The notes under the pieces are model-generated. The model did not search any database. It was not told the origin of the DNA and saw only the letters and a program-made list of their open reading frames with translations. The translations under genes and the position numbers were made by a program. A DNA stretch of 64,000 nucleotides from Burkholderia pseudomultivorans. Lineage in GTDB: Bacteria; Pseudomonadota; Gammaproteobacteria; Burkholderiales; Burkholderiaceae. Where the stretch lies: NCBI RefSeq assembly GCF_001718415.1, contig NZ_CP013377.1:2852001-2916000 (forward strand), given 5' to 3'. How positions within the stretch are numbered: position 1 is the stretch's first letter; each line of letters opens with the position of its first letter. This document shows positions 33,983-43,920 of this stretch, piece after piece.

Positions 33983-36346
33983 TCAGAAGTGTTTCGTCAG
34001 ACCCGCGTAGATCGCGCGCCTCGGCCCGTACTGCGGCGCGCCCACGCCGATGCCGGAACCGTCGCGCAGTTCGTAGACGCGACCGAACGCGTTGACGAGC
34101 GACGCCCGCACGTCGAATTTGCCGATGATCGGCTCGTCGAAATGCCGCGACACGCCGAGGTTGAGCTGCATGTACCAAGGCAGGCGATCCGTGTTCGCGA
34201 AGCCGCTGCGCAGCCCGCTGCCGACCGTCGCGTCGGCGCTGAACGTCGTGCGACCCAGCGTATACGCGCCGCCGAACGACGCGGTGATGCGCTGGTCGTG
34301 ATCGAGATAGACCCAGTTGTTGGCGATGTACGCGAGTTCGTCCGGGCCGAAATTGAACTGCGCGGATTCGATGCCCTTGCCCTGGGCACGGCTGTACGCG
34401 ACGTTCAGATAGGCGGACACGTTGTCCTGCTTGTAGCTCGACGTGAACTCCACGCCGTAGACGCGGCCTTCCTGATAGTTGAACGGCGTGAAGATCAGCG
34501 CGGTGCCGAACTGTCCTTCGTCGAGCAGATCGGAGGCCTTCTTGTAATACGCGTCGAGGCCGACGGTCAGCGCGGGCGTGAGACGCTGCGTGACGCCGAT
34601 GTCGAAGTAGTGGCTGCGTTCCGGTTTCACCGGATCGTTCTGCGTCGACGGCGACTGATTCGTCGTGCCCTGGAACCGGCTGACCGTCGCGGCGGACACG
34701 AGCTCGAACGCGGGCGGCGTGAAATAGCGCGCGTAGCCGGCATGCAGCGTGGTGGTCTCGGTGGCCTGATAGACGATGCCGATCCGCGGGCTGACCTGGC
34801 CTGCCTGCACGTACTCGTTCATCCGGTCGAAGCGCAGGCCGTAGTTCAGCGTCAGCTTCGGCGTGATCTTCCACTCGTCCTGCGCGTAGAGGCTGAACAG
34901 ATAGCCGGGCTTGCTGTGCGCGTCCTGGATCGTCAGCGGCTGGTCCGACAGCTGGTTGCCGTCCGCATCGGCCGGGAACACGGTGACGCTGTCGTTGAAG
35001 GTCGCGTGCTCGACCTCCGCCATCAGGCCCGCCCGCAGCGTATGCGTGTCGTTCAGGCGATACGTGAAATCGGCCTGCGTGCCGCTTGCGCGATTGCTGT
35101 GAAAGTCGCTCGATGCGACGCCGTTGAAGATCAGGTCGCCGACCGGGTCGGGATTGAACTTCGTGCGCGTATAGCGGGTGAACAGCGCCACCTGATAGTC
35201 GAGCGCGCCGCCGTTCGTGCCTTGCAGCGCGAGCACTGCGAAGTTGTTGAGTTCGGCCTGCGTTTCGTTCAGATTCGCGGAGTCGAAGCTCGACTGCCCG
35301 TTCAGCGTGTAGGACGGCGAAATACCGGGCGTATTGGGAATCTCGAAGCGGTTGCTCGTCGCGCCGAACATCAGGCTCACGCGCGTGAGCGGGTTGATCA
35401 GGTACGACATGTAGCCGAACGCGTCGCCCTGGCGCGTGTGGTCGTGCAGCGGACTGCCGTTCGACGTCGGCGCCTCGATGCCGAGATTGTTTTCGCCGAG
35501 CGTGCCGGAGAAGTAATAGCTGAACGCGCCTTGCGAGCCGAATACGTCGGCGCTCGTGCGCAGCGTCTGATGGCTGCCGCCGTATACGTCGATCGTGCCG
35601 CCATTGCCCGTGTCGCCCGACTTGGTGTGGATGTCGACGACGCCGGCAGTCCGATAGCCGTATTGCGCGGGCAGCGCGCCGGTGATCAGGCTGACCTGGT
35701 CGACGATCCGCGTATCGAGCGACTGGCCGAAGCCGCTGATCGGTTCCGGGATGATGATGCCGTTCAGCCGGTACTGCAGGTTCGCATGGTCGCCGCGCAC
35801 GTGCAGTTGCCCGTAGGAGTCGTCGGCGACGCCCGGGGCCTGCAGCAGCACCTGGTTGAGCGGCGTGTTGTCGCCCTGCGGCAGCGCCTGGATGTCGGCC
35901 TGCGAGAGGCGATAGACGCTGCTCCCCACTTCCGGCAGCAGGCCGTTGCGGGCGCGGTCGAGCCGCTTCGCGTTGACCGACACGTCGAGCGTTGCGTTCG
36001 CGTCCTTGCCGAGCGCCACGTCCACCGGCTCCGGCGAGCGGCCCTGCGTGACCGTCGCGATGCCGCTGCCGGTCGTGTAGCCGTCCGCGTCGACGACTGC
36101 CGCATAGGTGCCGGGCGGCACATGGTCGAACCGGAACCGGCCGTCCGCGCCCGTCGTCGTGCGGGCGACCGCGTGCCCGTCGGTGTCCTGCAGGACGACG
36201 CGTGCGTGGGCAAGCCCCCGTCCCCGGTTGTCGGCGACGGTACCGGCGACCGTGGCATCGGCATCCGCCGCAACGGCGTCGACACGAACGACCGCGGTCA
36301 GCACGAGGACGGCGACCTGTGACGCAAGCATGCGATTGATTTTCAT
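33983..36346 (-). CDS. TonB-dependent receptor with carboxypeptidase-like N-terminal domain
   Basis: A 787-residue outer-membrane receptor. After the signal peptide (MKINRMLASQVAVLVLTAV) comes a carboxypeptidase regulatory-like beta-sandwich (residues about 35-115; VAGTVADNRGRGLAHARVVL, PPGTYAAVVDADGY), then a TonB box/plug and a barrel ending IYAGLTKHF. A regulatory domain of this kind is often seen in CarboxypepD_reg receptors for peptides, glycans or metals; substrate unresolved. It heads an operon with its own exbBD-tonB, and a 19-bp palindrome lies 67 bases upstream of its start. Confidence 0.88.
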   Translation of the reverse strand: MKINRMLASQVAVLVLTAVVRVDAVAADADATVAGTVADNRGRGLAHARVVLQDTDGHAVARTTTGADGRFRFDHVPPGTYAAVVDADGYTTGSGIATVTQGRSPEPVDVALGKDANATLDVSVNAKRLDRARNGLLPEVGSSVYRLSQADIQALPQGDNTPLNQVLLQAPGVADDSYGQLHVRGDHANLQYRLNGIIIPEPISGFGQSLDTRIVDQVSLITGALPAQYGYRTAGVVDIHTKSGDTGNGGTIDVYGGSHQTLRTSADVFGSQGAFSYYFSGTLGENNLGIEAPTSNGSPLHDHTRQGDAFGYMSYLINPLTRVSLMFGATSNRFEIPNTPGISPSYTLNGQSSFDSANLNETQAELNNFAVLALQGTNGGALDYQVALFTRYTRTKFNPDPVGDLIFNGVASSDFHSNRASGTQADFTYRLNDTHTLRAGLMAEVEHATFNDSVTVFPADADGNQLSDQPLTIQDAHSKPGYLFSLYAQDEWKITPKLTLNYGLRFDRMNEYVQAGQVSPRIGIVYQATETTTLHAGYARYFTPPAFELVSAATVSRFQGTTNQSPSTQNDPVKPERSHYFDIGVTQRLTPALTVGLDAYYKKASDLLDEGQFGTALIFTPFNYQEGRVYGVEFTSSYKQDNVSAYLNVAYSRAQGKGIESAQFNFGPDELAYIANNWVYLDHDQRITASFGGAYTLGRTTFSADATVGSGLRSGFANTDRLPWYMQLNLGVSRHFDEPIIGKFDVRASLVNAFGRVYELRDGSGIGVGAPQYGPRRAIYAGLTKHF

Positions 36347-36412
36347 AGTGCGAATCGGAAGAAGAAATGTTTTCCCCGAAGCCCGCAAGAACCGCATGCC
36401 GAATCGTAAGGA

Positions 36413-36431
36413 TACGATATAACATATCGTA
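36413..36431. promoter_or_regulatory. Perfect 19-bp palindromic operator
   Basis: TACGATAT-AAC-ATATCGTA, an 8-bp perfect dyad around AAC, sits between the RND gene and the TonB-dependent receptor, upstream of the latter. The AT-rich core GATATAACATATC is reminiscent of Zur-type boxes, and metal-binding neighbours (His-rich protein, TonB system) fit, but a different repressor such as a TetR-family protein cannot be excluded. Confidence 0.6.
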
Positions 36432-36593
36432 AGCTGGACCCGGTTTGCGCCGAAGGAAGTCGTGTTCGTCTGAGTGTGGGGCTAAGGTGCGTCGGTCGAG
36501 ATGATATAACGTTGCACAACGCCAGCGCAATGCGCGGCGACAGCGCCGCGCTTTCCCGTCGGGGTCAGCTTCCGTCCCGCTCAACCGCGGGAT

Positions 36594-39500
36594 TTACGCG
36601 CGGCGCACACCGAGCAACATGCCCAACAGCGCAGGCAGCACGAGCAGGACGAGCGGAAGCTGCACGATCAAGCCGGAGATGATCGCGACCGCCAGCGGCT
36701 GCTGCATCGCCGAGCCCTGCCCGAGCGCGAATGCGAGCGGAAGCAGTGCGAGGATCGCGGCGATCGTCGTCATCGCGATCGGCCGCAGCCGGTTGCGGCC
36801 CGCCGCGAGCAACGCGGCATCGGGCGCCATCCCTTCGTCGCGCACGAGCCCCTGGAATTCCGATACGTAGAAGATCGCGACCTCGGTCACGATGCCGATG
36901 ATCATCGTCATGCCCATCATCGCGGAGATGTTGAGCTCGATGCCCGTCACCCACAGCCCGATGAACACCGCGCCGGTCGCGCACAGCGGCATCGCCATCA
37001 CCGCGAGCGCGACGCGGAAGCGTTCGTACAGAAACAGCAGCAACCCGAATACCAGCGCGACCGCCGCGCCGAACACCGCGATCAGTCCGCGAAACGCGAT
37101 CTGCTGTTGCTGGTACAGCCCGCCGAGTTCGTAATAGACGCCGCGCGGCAACAGGTTCGCGTCGCCGAGCGCGTGCTGCACGTCGGCGATCGTCGAGCCG
37201 AGATCGCGCCCGTCGATCCGTGCGGTGACGGCGACCATCCGCTTCAGGTTGTCGCGGCTGATCTCGGGCTGGCCGCTGACCGTGATGCGATCGGTCACGC
37301 GATCGAGCGGGAACAGGTGCCCGTCGGGCGCGTGAATCTGCAGCGCGCCGAGCCCCGTGTCGTTCATCCGCATCGCGTTCGACACGCGCACGCGCACGCC
37401 GACCGTCTTCGGCCCCTGCTGGAACTGGGTCGCAACGCTGCCCTCGAGCAGATCCGACACCTGTTGCGCGATCGACTGCGGGTCCATCCCTTCGGCAGCG
37501 GCGGCATCGGGCCGGATGTGCAGATCGAGCGCATCGCCGGCCGGATTGATGCCGTTGTCGACGTCGACGATGCCGGGGATCCTGCCGATGCGCGCGGCCA
37601 CGCGCTGCGCGGTCGCGTCGAGCACGTTGGCATCGTCGGAGTAGATCTTGATCTGCACGGGCTGCGGTACCGCGGTCAGGTCGCCGATCAGGTCTTCCAT
37701 CAGTTGCGCGAGCTCGACGTTGACGCCGGGCACGTTCGCCTCGACCTTCGAGCGAATCTCCTCCATCACGGTTTCGATCGGCTCGCGCGAACCCGATTTC
37801 AGGCGTACGAAGAAGTCGCCCTTGTTCGGCTCGTTGAGATCGCCGCCGAGGCCGGCGCCGGTTCGACGCGAATACGTCGCAACGTTCGGGTTCCGGCGAA
37901 TGATCGTCTCGATCTCGCGCATCAGGCGGTCCGTTTCCGTGATCGACGTTCCGGGCGCCGTGTGGTAATCGAGCACGAATCCGCCTTCGTCCATCGACGG
38001 CATGAAGCCGCTGCCGACGCGCGTGAACGCAAACACGGCGACCACGACGAGCGGCACGATGCCCGCGAGCGCCAGTACCGGCCGGCGGCTGACGCGCTCG
38101 ACCAGCGTCGCGTAACGCGTGTTCAGCCAATGCGCGAAGCGCGACTCGCGATGCTCCTCCGCGTCGGCCGCGGTGAGCCAGTGATCGCACAGGATCGGGA
38201 TCGCCAGCCAGCTCACGACGAACGAGATGAACAGCGCACTGGCCATCGTGATCGACAGTGCCTTGAAGAACGCGCCTGTCACGCCGGACAGGAACGCGAG
38301 CGGCACGAAGATGATCAGCGTCGCCGCCGACGAGCCGGCGAGCGGCCGCGTGAACTCGAGCGCCGCGCTCATCACGCGGCCGTGGAATGCGTGCGCGCCC
38401 GCCTCGCGCATGCGCCGCGCGATGTGCTCGATCATCACGATCGCGTCGTCGATCACGAGCCCGACCGCCGCGGCCATCCCGCCGAGCGTCATGATGTTGA
38501 AGCCCATGCCGAACACGTCGAGCAACAGGATCGTCGCGCTCATCACGACCGGCACCAGCGCGACGGCGATCGCGGTGATCTTCCAGTTGCGCAGAAACAC
38601 GAACAGCGTGAACGCAGCCAGCACGACGCCGATCAGGATCGCATCGCGCACGCTCGACGCGGACGCGATCACGAGCTGGCTCTGGTCGTACCAGTTGGCG
38701 AGATGGACGCCCGCCGGCATCTGCTTCTGGAAGTCCGCGAGCTTTGCGCGGATCGCCGCGGCCATCGCGACACTGTTCGCGCCCGGCTGCTGGAACACGT
38801 TCACGAGCACCGCGTCCTGCCCGTCGGCCGTCACGCGGATCCACTGCGGCACCGTGCCGCGCGATACCGTGGCAACGTCGCCGACGCGCACCTGGTTGCC
38901 GCCGGCCGACGACACGACCGCATTGCGCAGCGTGTCGAGCGACGTGATCGTCGTGTCGGCCACGACGAGATACAGCTTGTAGTGATCCTCGATCCGGCCG
39001 GTCGCCGTCAGCACGTTGCCCGCGCCGATCGCCTTCGACACGTCCTCGACCGATAGCTTGTACGCGGCGAGTCGAGCCGGATCGATGTCGACCTGCAATT
39101 CATCCTGCGCCCCGCCCGTCACTTCGACGCGCGCCACGCCGTCGACCGACGATAGCAGCGGCCGCAACTGAAATTGCGCGAGATCGCGCAGCTGCGACAG
39201 CGACTGCCGGGACGAGGTGAGGCTGTACGCAAGCACGGGGAACACGGTCGGGTCCATCCGCTTGACCTGCATCGTCGTGCCGTTCGGCATCGACGGCAGG
39301 ATCTCCGCGATCGCCGACTGCGCCTGCAGCGTCGCCTGCGCCATGTCGGTGCCCCAGTCGAAATTCAGCGAGATCTCCGCCGAGCCGCGGCTCGTTTTCG
39401 ATTCGACATCGCGCACGCCCGGCACGCGCCGCAGCGCCTCCTCGACCGGCATCGTCACGAGCGTCGCCATCTGCTCGGCCGGCCGGTCGCCCGCATCGAG

Positions 39501-39644
39501 CGAGACGACGGCGCGCGGAAACGATACGTTCGGAAACAGCGAGATCGGCAGGCGAAACGCCGTCAGCGCGCCGGCGACCGCGAGCAGCGCGACGATGAAC
39601 AGCAGCGATCGCCGGTGCATCTGCATCCATTGCCCGACGTTCAT
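36594..39644 (-). CDS. RND efflux permease (HAE-1-type)
   Basis: A 1016-residue inner-membrane RND pump with 12 transmembrane helices and two large periplasmic loops. The proton-relay aspartates are D399 and D400 (VGLVIDDAIVM), typical of drug-exporting HAE proteins rather than metal-exporting HME ones. It exports substrates in exchange for protons, with the periplasmic adaptor upstream and the outer-membrane channel before that. The adaptor overlaps its start by four bases. Substrate unknown; the nearby metal genes are a separate transcript. Confidence 0.92.
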   Translation of the reverse strand: MNVGQWMQMHRRSLLFIVALLAVAGALTAFRLPISLFPNVSFPRAVVSLDAGDRPAEQMATLVTMPVEEALRRVPGVRDVESKTSRGSAEISLNFDWGTDMAQATLQAQSAIAEILPSMPNGTTMQVKRMDPTVFPVLAYSLTSSRQSLSQLRDLAQFQLRPLLSSVDGVARVEVTGGAQDELQVDIDPARLAAYKLSVEDVSKAIGAGNVLTATGRIEDHYKLYLVVADTTITSLDTLRNAVVSSAGGNQVRVGDVATVSRGTVPQWIRVTADGQDAVLVNVFQQPGANSVAMAAAIRAKLADFQKQMPAGVHLANWYDQSQLVIASASSVRDAILIGVVLAAFTLFVFLRNWKITAIAVALVPVVMSATILLLDVFGMGFNIMTLGGMAAAVGLVIDDAIVMIEHIARRMREAGAHAFHGRVMSAALEFTRPLAGSSAATLIIFVPLAFLSGVTGAFFKALSITMASALFISFVVSWLAIPILCDHWLTAADAEEHRESRFAHWLNTRYATLVERVSRRPVLALAGIVPLVVVAVFAFTRVGSGFMPSMDEGGFVLDYHTAPGTSITETDRLMREIETIIRRNPNVATYSRRTGAGLGGDLNEPNKGDFFVRLKSGSREPIETVMEEIRSKVEANVPGVNVELAQLMEDLIGDLTAVPQPVQIKIYSDDANVLDATAQRVAARIGRIPGIVDVDNGINPAGDALDLHIRPDAAAAEGMDPQSIAQQVSDLLEGSVATQFQQGPKTVGVRVRVSNAMRMNDTGLGALQIHAPDGHLFPLDRVTDRITVSGQPEISRDNLKRMVAVTARIDGRDLGSTIADVQHALGDANLLPRGVYYELGGLYQQQQIAFRGLIAVFGAAVALVFGLLLFLYERFRVALAVMAMPLCATGAVFIGLWVTGIELNISAMMGMTMIIGIVTEVAIFYVSEFQGLVRDEGMAPDAALLAAGRNRLRPIAMTTIAAILALLPLAFALGQGSAMQQPLAVAIISGLIVQLPLVLLVLPALLGMLLGVRRA

Positions 39645-40747
39645 TGACGTGCGCCTCCGGCGGAACGAACCGCCATCCCGTCCTGCAATTCATAGTTGCC
39701 GGTGACGACGAGCGGCTCCGACGCATTCAGCGGGCCGTCCACGCCGTAGCGGTCGCCGCTTTCGACGCGCACCGCGACATCGACGCGGTGCGCGACATGC
39801 TTCGGCGTGACCTGGAACACGTACGCGCCCTTTGCGTCCTGCAGGACGGCCGAGCGCGGCACGACCCACCACGTGCCCGTCTGCGTCGCGATGTCGGCGC
39901 TCACGCGGGTGCCGGGGATGAATGCGGTGCCGCCGAGCGGCACGTTCGCGCCGACGTTCACGAGCTGGCTTTGAGGATCGATCGACGCACCCGCGACGAC
40001 GACCTGCCCGGCCGGCGCCGCGTGCGCGAGCGCGGTGGACAGCCCGTGCAGCACGACCGTATCGCCCGCGCGAATCGACGCGGCCGCGGACGGATCGACG
40101 CCGAGCGTCACGTTGGCCTGGCGGCCGGACGCGCCATTCGTCGCCGCGAGCTGCGCGATCGTCGCGCCTGCCTGCACCTGGTCGCCCGGCACCGCGGAAA
40201 GCTGCGATACGACGCCCGCGAACGGCGCGGTGACCGTCACGTCGCCGCTACGCACGCCCATCTGCCGCTGCGCGGCCTGCGCCTGCTGCGCATCGTCGAG
40301 CGCCTTCTGCGCGGCGGCGAGCTGCGATTGCGTCGCCAGCCCGTCGGCGAGCAGCGCACGCGTGCGGGCGAATTCGCCGCGCGCCAGCGTCAACGCGCTG
40401 GCGGCCTGCGACGCGGCCAGCGCCGCGGCGGGATCGGCCTGCACGACGACCAGCGGCGCGCCGCGCGCGACCGTCTGGCCGGGCAGCACGAGCACCTTGC
40501 GAATGCGCGCCGTGTACGGCAGGTTCACCGACGTGACGCTGGCAGACGAGGTGGCGACGACGCCATAGGCGCGCACCTGTTGCGAGATCGGCGCACGCTG
40601 CACGCGCACGGTATCGACCGCGGCGGACACGGCTTCGTCGGCCCGCGCTGGGCTGGCCAACGGCGCGAGCGCGGCAAAGGCGGCGGCGAGTACGGCGGCT
40701 GACAAAGCCGCGCGACGGCAGGTCAAGCGATTCGGGACGACTGGCAT
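39641..40747 (-). CDS. RND periplasmic adaptor (membrane fusion protein)
   Basis: A 368-residue HlyD-type adaptor. Signal peptide and a lipoyl/beta-barrel architecture with GVVATSSASVTSVNLPYTAR at the N-terminus, a coiled-coil hairpin region (about residues 100-180; ALTLARGEFARTRALLADGL) and VTAPFAGVVSQL of the second half-lipoyl motif. It bridges the RND pump and outer-membrane channel. I start at MPVVPNRL; a start twelve codons earlier overlaps the channel gene. Confidence 0.9.
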   Translation of the reverse strand: MPVVPNRLTCRRAALSAAVLAAAFAALAPLASPARADEAVSAAVDTVRVQRAPISQQVRAYGVVATSSASVTSVNLPYTARIRKVLVLPGQTVARGAPLVVVQADPAAALAASQAASALTLARGEFARTRALLADGLATQSQLAAAQKALDDAQQAQAAQRQMGVRSGDVTVTAPFAGVVSQLSAVPGDQVQAGATIAQLAATNGASGRQANVTLGVDPSAAASIRAGDTVVLHGLSTALAHAAPAGQVVVAGASIDPQSQLVNVGANVPLGGTAFIPGTRVSADIATQTGTWWVVPRSAVLQDAKGAYVFQVTPKHVAHRVDVAVRVESGDRYGVDGPLNASEPLVVTGNYELQDGMAVRSAGGARQ

Positions 40748-40751
40748 GAGG

Positions 40752-42164
40752 TCAACGCTGGGTGGAATCGGTGGAAAAGGCATCCGGGACCGCGCTGCCG
40801 AGCAGCGCCTGCAGGCCGATGCGCTGCTCGGCCAGTGCGTCGCGCTGTGTGGCCACGTCGATGCGCTTCGTCAACGCGGCGAGCTGCGCATCGGTGTACT
40901 GCCCGAGCGTGATGTCGTGCGCGGCATACGCGTGCTGTGCATGCACGGCCGCCTGTTCGAGCGCGGGCAAGGCCGCCTCGTCGCCGGCCAGCTGCTGCGC
41001 GGCGAGTCGCGCATCGGCACGCAGATGCGCGATGTCCGCATAGGCGGTGTTCAGCCGGGTCTGGTATTCGTCGCCGAGGCGCTGACGGGTCGCCTGCTCG
41101 ATCGCGATGTTGCCGCGATTGCGATTGAAGATCGGCAGACTCAGCGTGATCTGGAAGCCGGTCGTATAGATGCCCGACGTGTCGCGTGCACGATTGAAGC
41201 CGACGTTGAGGCTCGGGAACTGGTTCAGGATCGCTGCGCGGTACTTCTGCTCCTGCGCCTCGTAGCCGGCCTGCAGCGCGATCAGGTCCGGTCGCCGCTT
41301 CGGCAGCGCGGCGAGCGCATCGTCGAGCGTCGCATCGGGCAACGCCGTCGTCGCATCGGAACCGGCAAGCCGCAGTTCGACATCCGGCGCGAGGCCGAGC
41401 AGCGCATCGAGATCGTGACGGGTCTGCTCGCGCGCCACGACCATGTCGCCGTATTGCTTGCGCGCGTCGCTGTATGCGGTCGATGCGACGGTGACCGCGT
41501 CGTCGGTGACGTTGCCGGCCTCGCGCGCATGCGCGATCCGCTCGTAGCGCATCGCATCGAGATCGCGCGCCTGGGCGAGCAGCGGCAGCACCGCGTCCTG
41601 GTAGCGCGCCTTCGTATAGAGCTGCTTCGCCTGCGCGACAACCTGCCATTCCTGCCACAGCAGGCCGAGATCGGTCTTGCGCACGGTGGCGTCGGCGGAA
41701 TGCTTGTTCGCATTGCGTGACACGATCGCCATCACGTCCATGCTCAGGCCGTAGGTAAACGCGCGCTCGAGGCCGACCGCGCCCGGATAATCGCTCGACA
41801 CCGACAGTTGCGGATCGGGCAGCAGCCCCGCGGAATATGCCTGCGCCTGCGCAATGCCGAGATCGTCGCGGGCGAGCTTCAGGTCGGGATTGTTCGCGAC
41901 CGCAAGCATCGCGACGTCTTCGATGTCGAAGCCGGAGGACGGGTCGAAGCGATGCGCGGCCAATTCCGGCAGCGGCATTTTTGCCGGGTCGATGCGGATC
42001 CGGTCGAGTTCGTCGGCGGTGGTCAGCGTCGCATGCGACGCGAGGGGCTGCGGGCGATAGGTCGTGCAGCCGCCGAACGCGGCGATGCACGACACCGCGC
42101 AAGCCAGCGCGGCACGCGGACCAAAACCGGGGAACGGCGACGCAGCAAGCAGAGAGCGGAACAA
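40752..42164 (-). CDS. TolC-family outer-membrane efflux lipoprotein
   Basis: A 470-residue outer-membrane factor. It has a lipoprotein-type signal with Cys33 (AFGGCTTYRP), two repeated coiled-coil hairpin regions, and GFQITLSLPIFNRNRGNIAI, the hallmark of the family. It is the first gene of the RND operon (channel-adaptor-pump). The adaptor begins 4 bases after its stop codon. Confidence 0.9.
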   Translation of the reverse strand: MFRSLLAASPFPGFGPRAALACAVSCIAAFGGCTTYRPQPLASHATLTTADELDRIRIDPAKMPLPELAAHRFDPSSGFDIEDVAMLAVANNPDLKLARDDLGIAQAQAYSAGLLPDPQLSVSSDYPGAVGLERAFTYGLSMDVMAIVSRNANKHSADATVRKTDLGLLWQEWQVVAQAKQLYTKARYQDAVLPLLAQARDLDAMRYERIAHAREAGNVTDDAVTVASTAYSDARKQYGDMVVAREQTRHDLDALLGLAPDVELRLAGSDATTALPDATLDDALAALPKRRPDLIALQAGYEAQEQKYRAAILNQFPSLNVGFNRARDTSGIYTTGFQITLSLPIFNRNRGNIAIEQATRQRLGDEYQTRLNTAYADIAHLRADARLAAQQLAGDEAALPALEQAAVHAQHAYAAHDITLGQYTDAQLAALTKRIDVATQRDALAEQRIGLQALLGSAVPDAFSTDSTQR

Positions 42165-42424
42165 CTGTCGCTCCTTGTCGGGTTGACGTGAAAATGGACG
42201 CGGCTCCGATCGATCGGAGCGGATGCGGCGCCATTATCCCGACTGCTTGCTTAAGAGGTGATTAAGCAGACGCAGATGACGGGTTTCGGGTCGTCAATCG
42301 AGTCAAGCCGGTCTAGAGCGGGTGCTTTTCGTTGCGGCATCGTGCATGGCCGGTCCGGCCGCGCCACTCGCCGCCGCGTCGACGCTCGACGCGGCCAGTT
42401 CCGCGAAACCTGGAACGACGGTGA

Positions 42425-42610
42425 TCAGTCGGTGGTTGCCGGAGGCAGCTTCGCCTGTCTCCTCGCCCGATCGTTCACGATCTGATGGCGGCGATGATCC
42501 GTCATCTTCTTCCACGCGCGCGCTTCGTCCCGTGTCCGCAGACACGCCACGCAGTAGCCGGTCTTGCCGTCGAACACGCACACTTCGACGCAAGGCGATT
42601 TGACCGCCAT
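42425..42610 (-). CDS. DUF1289 small cysteine protein
   Basis: A 61-residue protein. The N-terminal CVEVCVFDGKTGYCVACLRT with four cysteines is the DUF1289 signature and may bind zinc or iron-sulphur; the C-terminus is basic. Its start is 2 bases after the DmeF stop, so it is co-transcribed with the cation exporter. Function unknown. Confidence 0.8.
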   Translation of the reverse strand: MAVKSPCVEVCVFDGKTGYCVACLRTRDEARAWKKMTDHRRHQIVNDRARRQAKLPPATTD

Positions 42611-42612
42611 GC

Positions 42613-43908
42613 TCAGCGCCCCCTTGCGGCCGGCACCACTTCGACGGTCACGTGCGACAGATCCTTGAAGCGTTGCAGCAGGCCATGATAGAAGCGCGAA
42701 TCCCGCGCAGCGTCGTCGGTCGAGACGGAGATGACCGCGCTCATGTGCCCCGGCCCGACACGCCAGACGTGCAGATCGTTGATCCGGTCGCCGCTGCCTT
42801 CGATGATGGAGCGCACGCTGTCCGCCAGCCGGCGATCGGGATTCATGTCGAGCAGAATGCCGCCGGTGTCGCGCATCAGGCCGTACGACCAGTTCGCAAT
42901 CACCAGCGCGCCGATAATCCCCGCCACGGGATCCATCCACACCCAGCCGAACGCACGTGCGAGCAGCAGGCCGATGATCGTGAGGACGGAGACCGCCGCA
43001 TCGGCGATCACGTGAATGTAGGCGGAGCGGATGTTGTGATCCCGAACCGCCTCGGCGGACACGCCGTGGTCATGTTCGTCGAACGCGAGTTCGTGCTCGC
43101 TGCCGTTCAGCCGGACGATGGCCTTGAACGCGTGAGGTTCGGGGATTTCCTCGACCGATTGCAGACAGCCGCCGCGATCTTCCATCGCAAACGCTTGCCG
43201 GCTACCGTCCGGGCGGATCGTCGTCACCGACACGGCGCTTGCATCGACGAGCTTCGTATCGGTCGACGCAGGCGTCATGCGGAAAACGGGCGGCACGCCA
43301 TCTTCGAATATCGACACGAGGAATACGCCGTGCGGATCGACGATCGTATGCACTTCCTCGTCGTGCTGATGATCGCCGTGACTGCCGTGCGCATGCCCGT
43401 GATGATGACCGTGGCTGTGACCATGGCTATGGCTATGGCCGTGGTGATCGCCGCTCAGCAGCCAGACGCTCGCGATGTTGACGAGCAATCCGGCGACCGC
43501 GATCGGGATCGCTTCACCGAAATGGATCGGAACGGGCGCGAGCAGGCGCGCGATCGCTTCATACCCGATCAGCAGCGCGATCATCGCCAGCACGATGGCG
43601 CTCGTGAAGCCTGCCAGGTCGCCGAGCTTTCCCGTGCCGAAGACGAACCGCGGGTCGCTCGCGTGCTTGCGCGCATAGGCATAGGCGAGCGCGGCGATCA
43701 GCATCGCGCCGGCATGGGTCGACATGTGCAGCCCGTCGGCGACGAGCGCCAGCGAACCGAAGATCGAGCCGCCGACGATCTCGGCGACCATCATGGCCGC
43801 GCACAGCGCGATGACCATCCAGGTCCTGCGCTCGTTCTCCTCGTGCGCGGCGCCCAGAAAAATGTGGTCGTGGCCCGCACCGAATGCGGCGTCCTTGAAT
43901 TCGCTCAT
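42613..43908 (-). CDS. dmeF: DmeF-type cation diffusion facilitator (Co/Ni export)
   Basis: A 431-residue CDF transporter. The first metal site is in DGLHMSTHAG (Asp58, His61, His65) and the second in HVIADAAVSV. A long cytoplasmic loop (about residues 152-184) is extremely His-rich (HGHSHSHGHSHGHHHGHAHG), as in DmeF of Cupriavidus. It exports Co2+/Ni2+ (and sometimes Zn2+) from cytosol to periplasm with proton exchange. It lies between its regulator and DUF1289 in one transcript. Confidence 0.9.
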   Translation of the reverse strand: MSEFKDAAFGAGHDHIFLGAAHEENERRTWMVIALCAAMMVAEIVGGSIFGSLALVADGLHMSTHAGAMLIAALAYAYARKHASDPRFVFGTGKLGDLAGFTSAIVLAMIALLIGYEAIARLLAPVPIHFGEAIPIAVAGLLVNIASVWLLSGDHHGHSHSHGHSHGHHHGHAHGSHGDHQHDEEVHTIVDPHGVFLVSIFEDGVPPVFRMTPASTDTKLVDASAVSVTTIRPDGSRQAFAMEDRGGCLQSVEEIPEPHAFKAIVRLNGSEHELAFDEHDHGVSAEAVRDHNIRSAYIHVIADAAVSVLTIIGLLLARAFGWVWMDPVAGIIGALVIANWSYGLMRDTGGILLDMNPDRRLADSVRSIIEGSGDRINDLHVWRVGPGHMSAVISVSTDDAARDSRFYHGLLQRFKDLSHVTVEVVPAARGR

Positions 43909-43920
43909 CCCGGCACTCGA

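Noticed and set aside
33960..36584. Alternative 874-codon minus-strand frame over the receptor
   Set aside because: Arg-rich shadow in another frame of the TonB-dependent receptor; it has no signal peptide or domains.
42303..42603. Small frames around the DUF1289 gene
   Set aside because: They lack ribosome sites and family motifs and overlap the better-supported DUF1289 gene.
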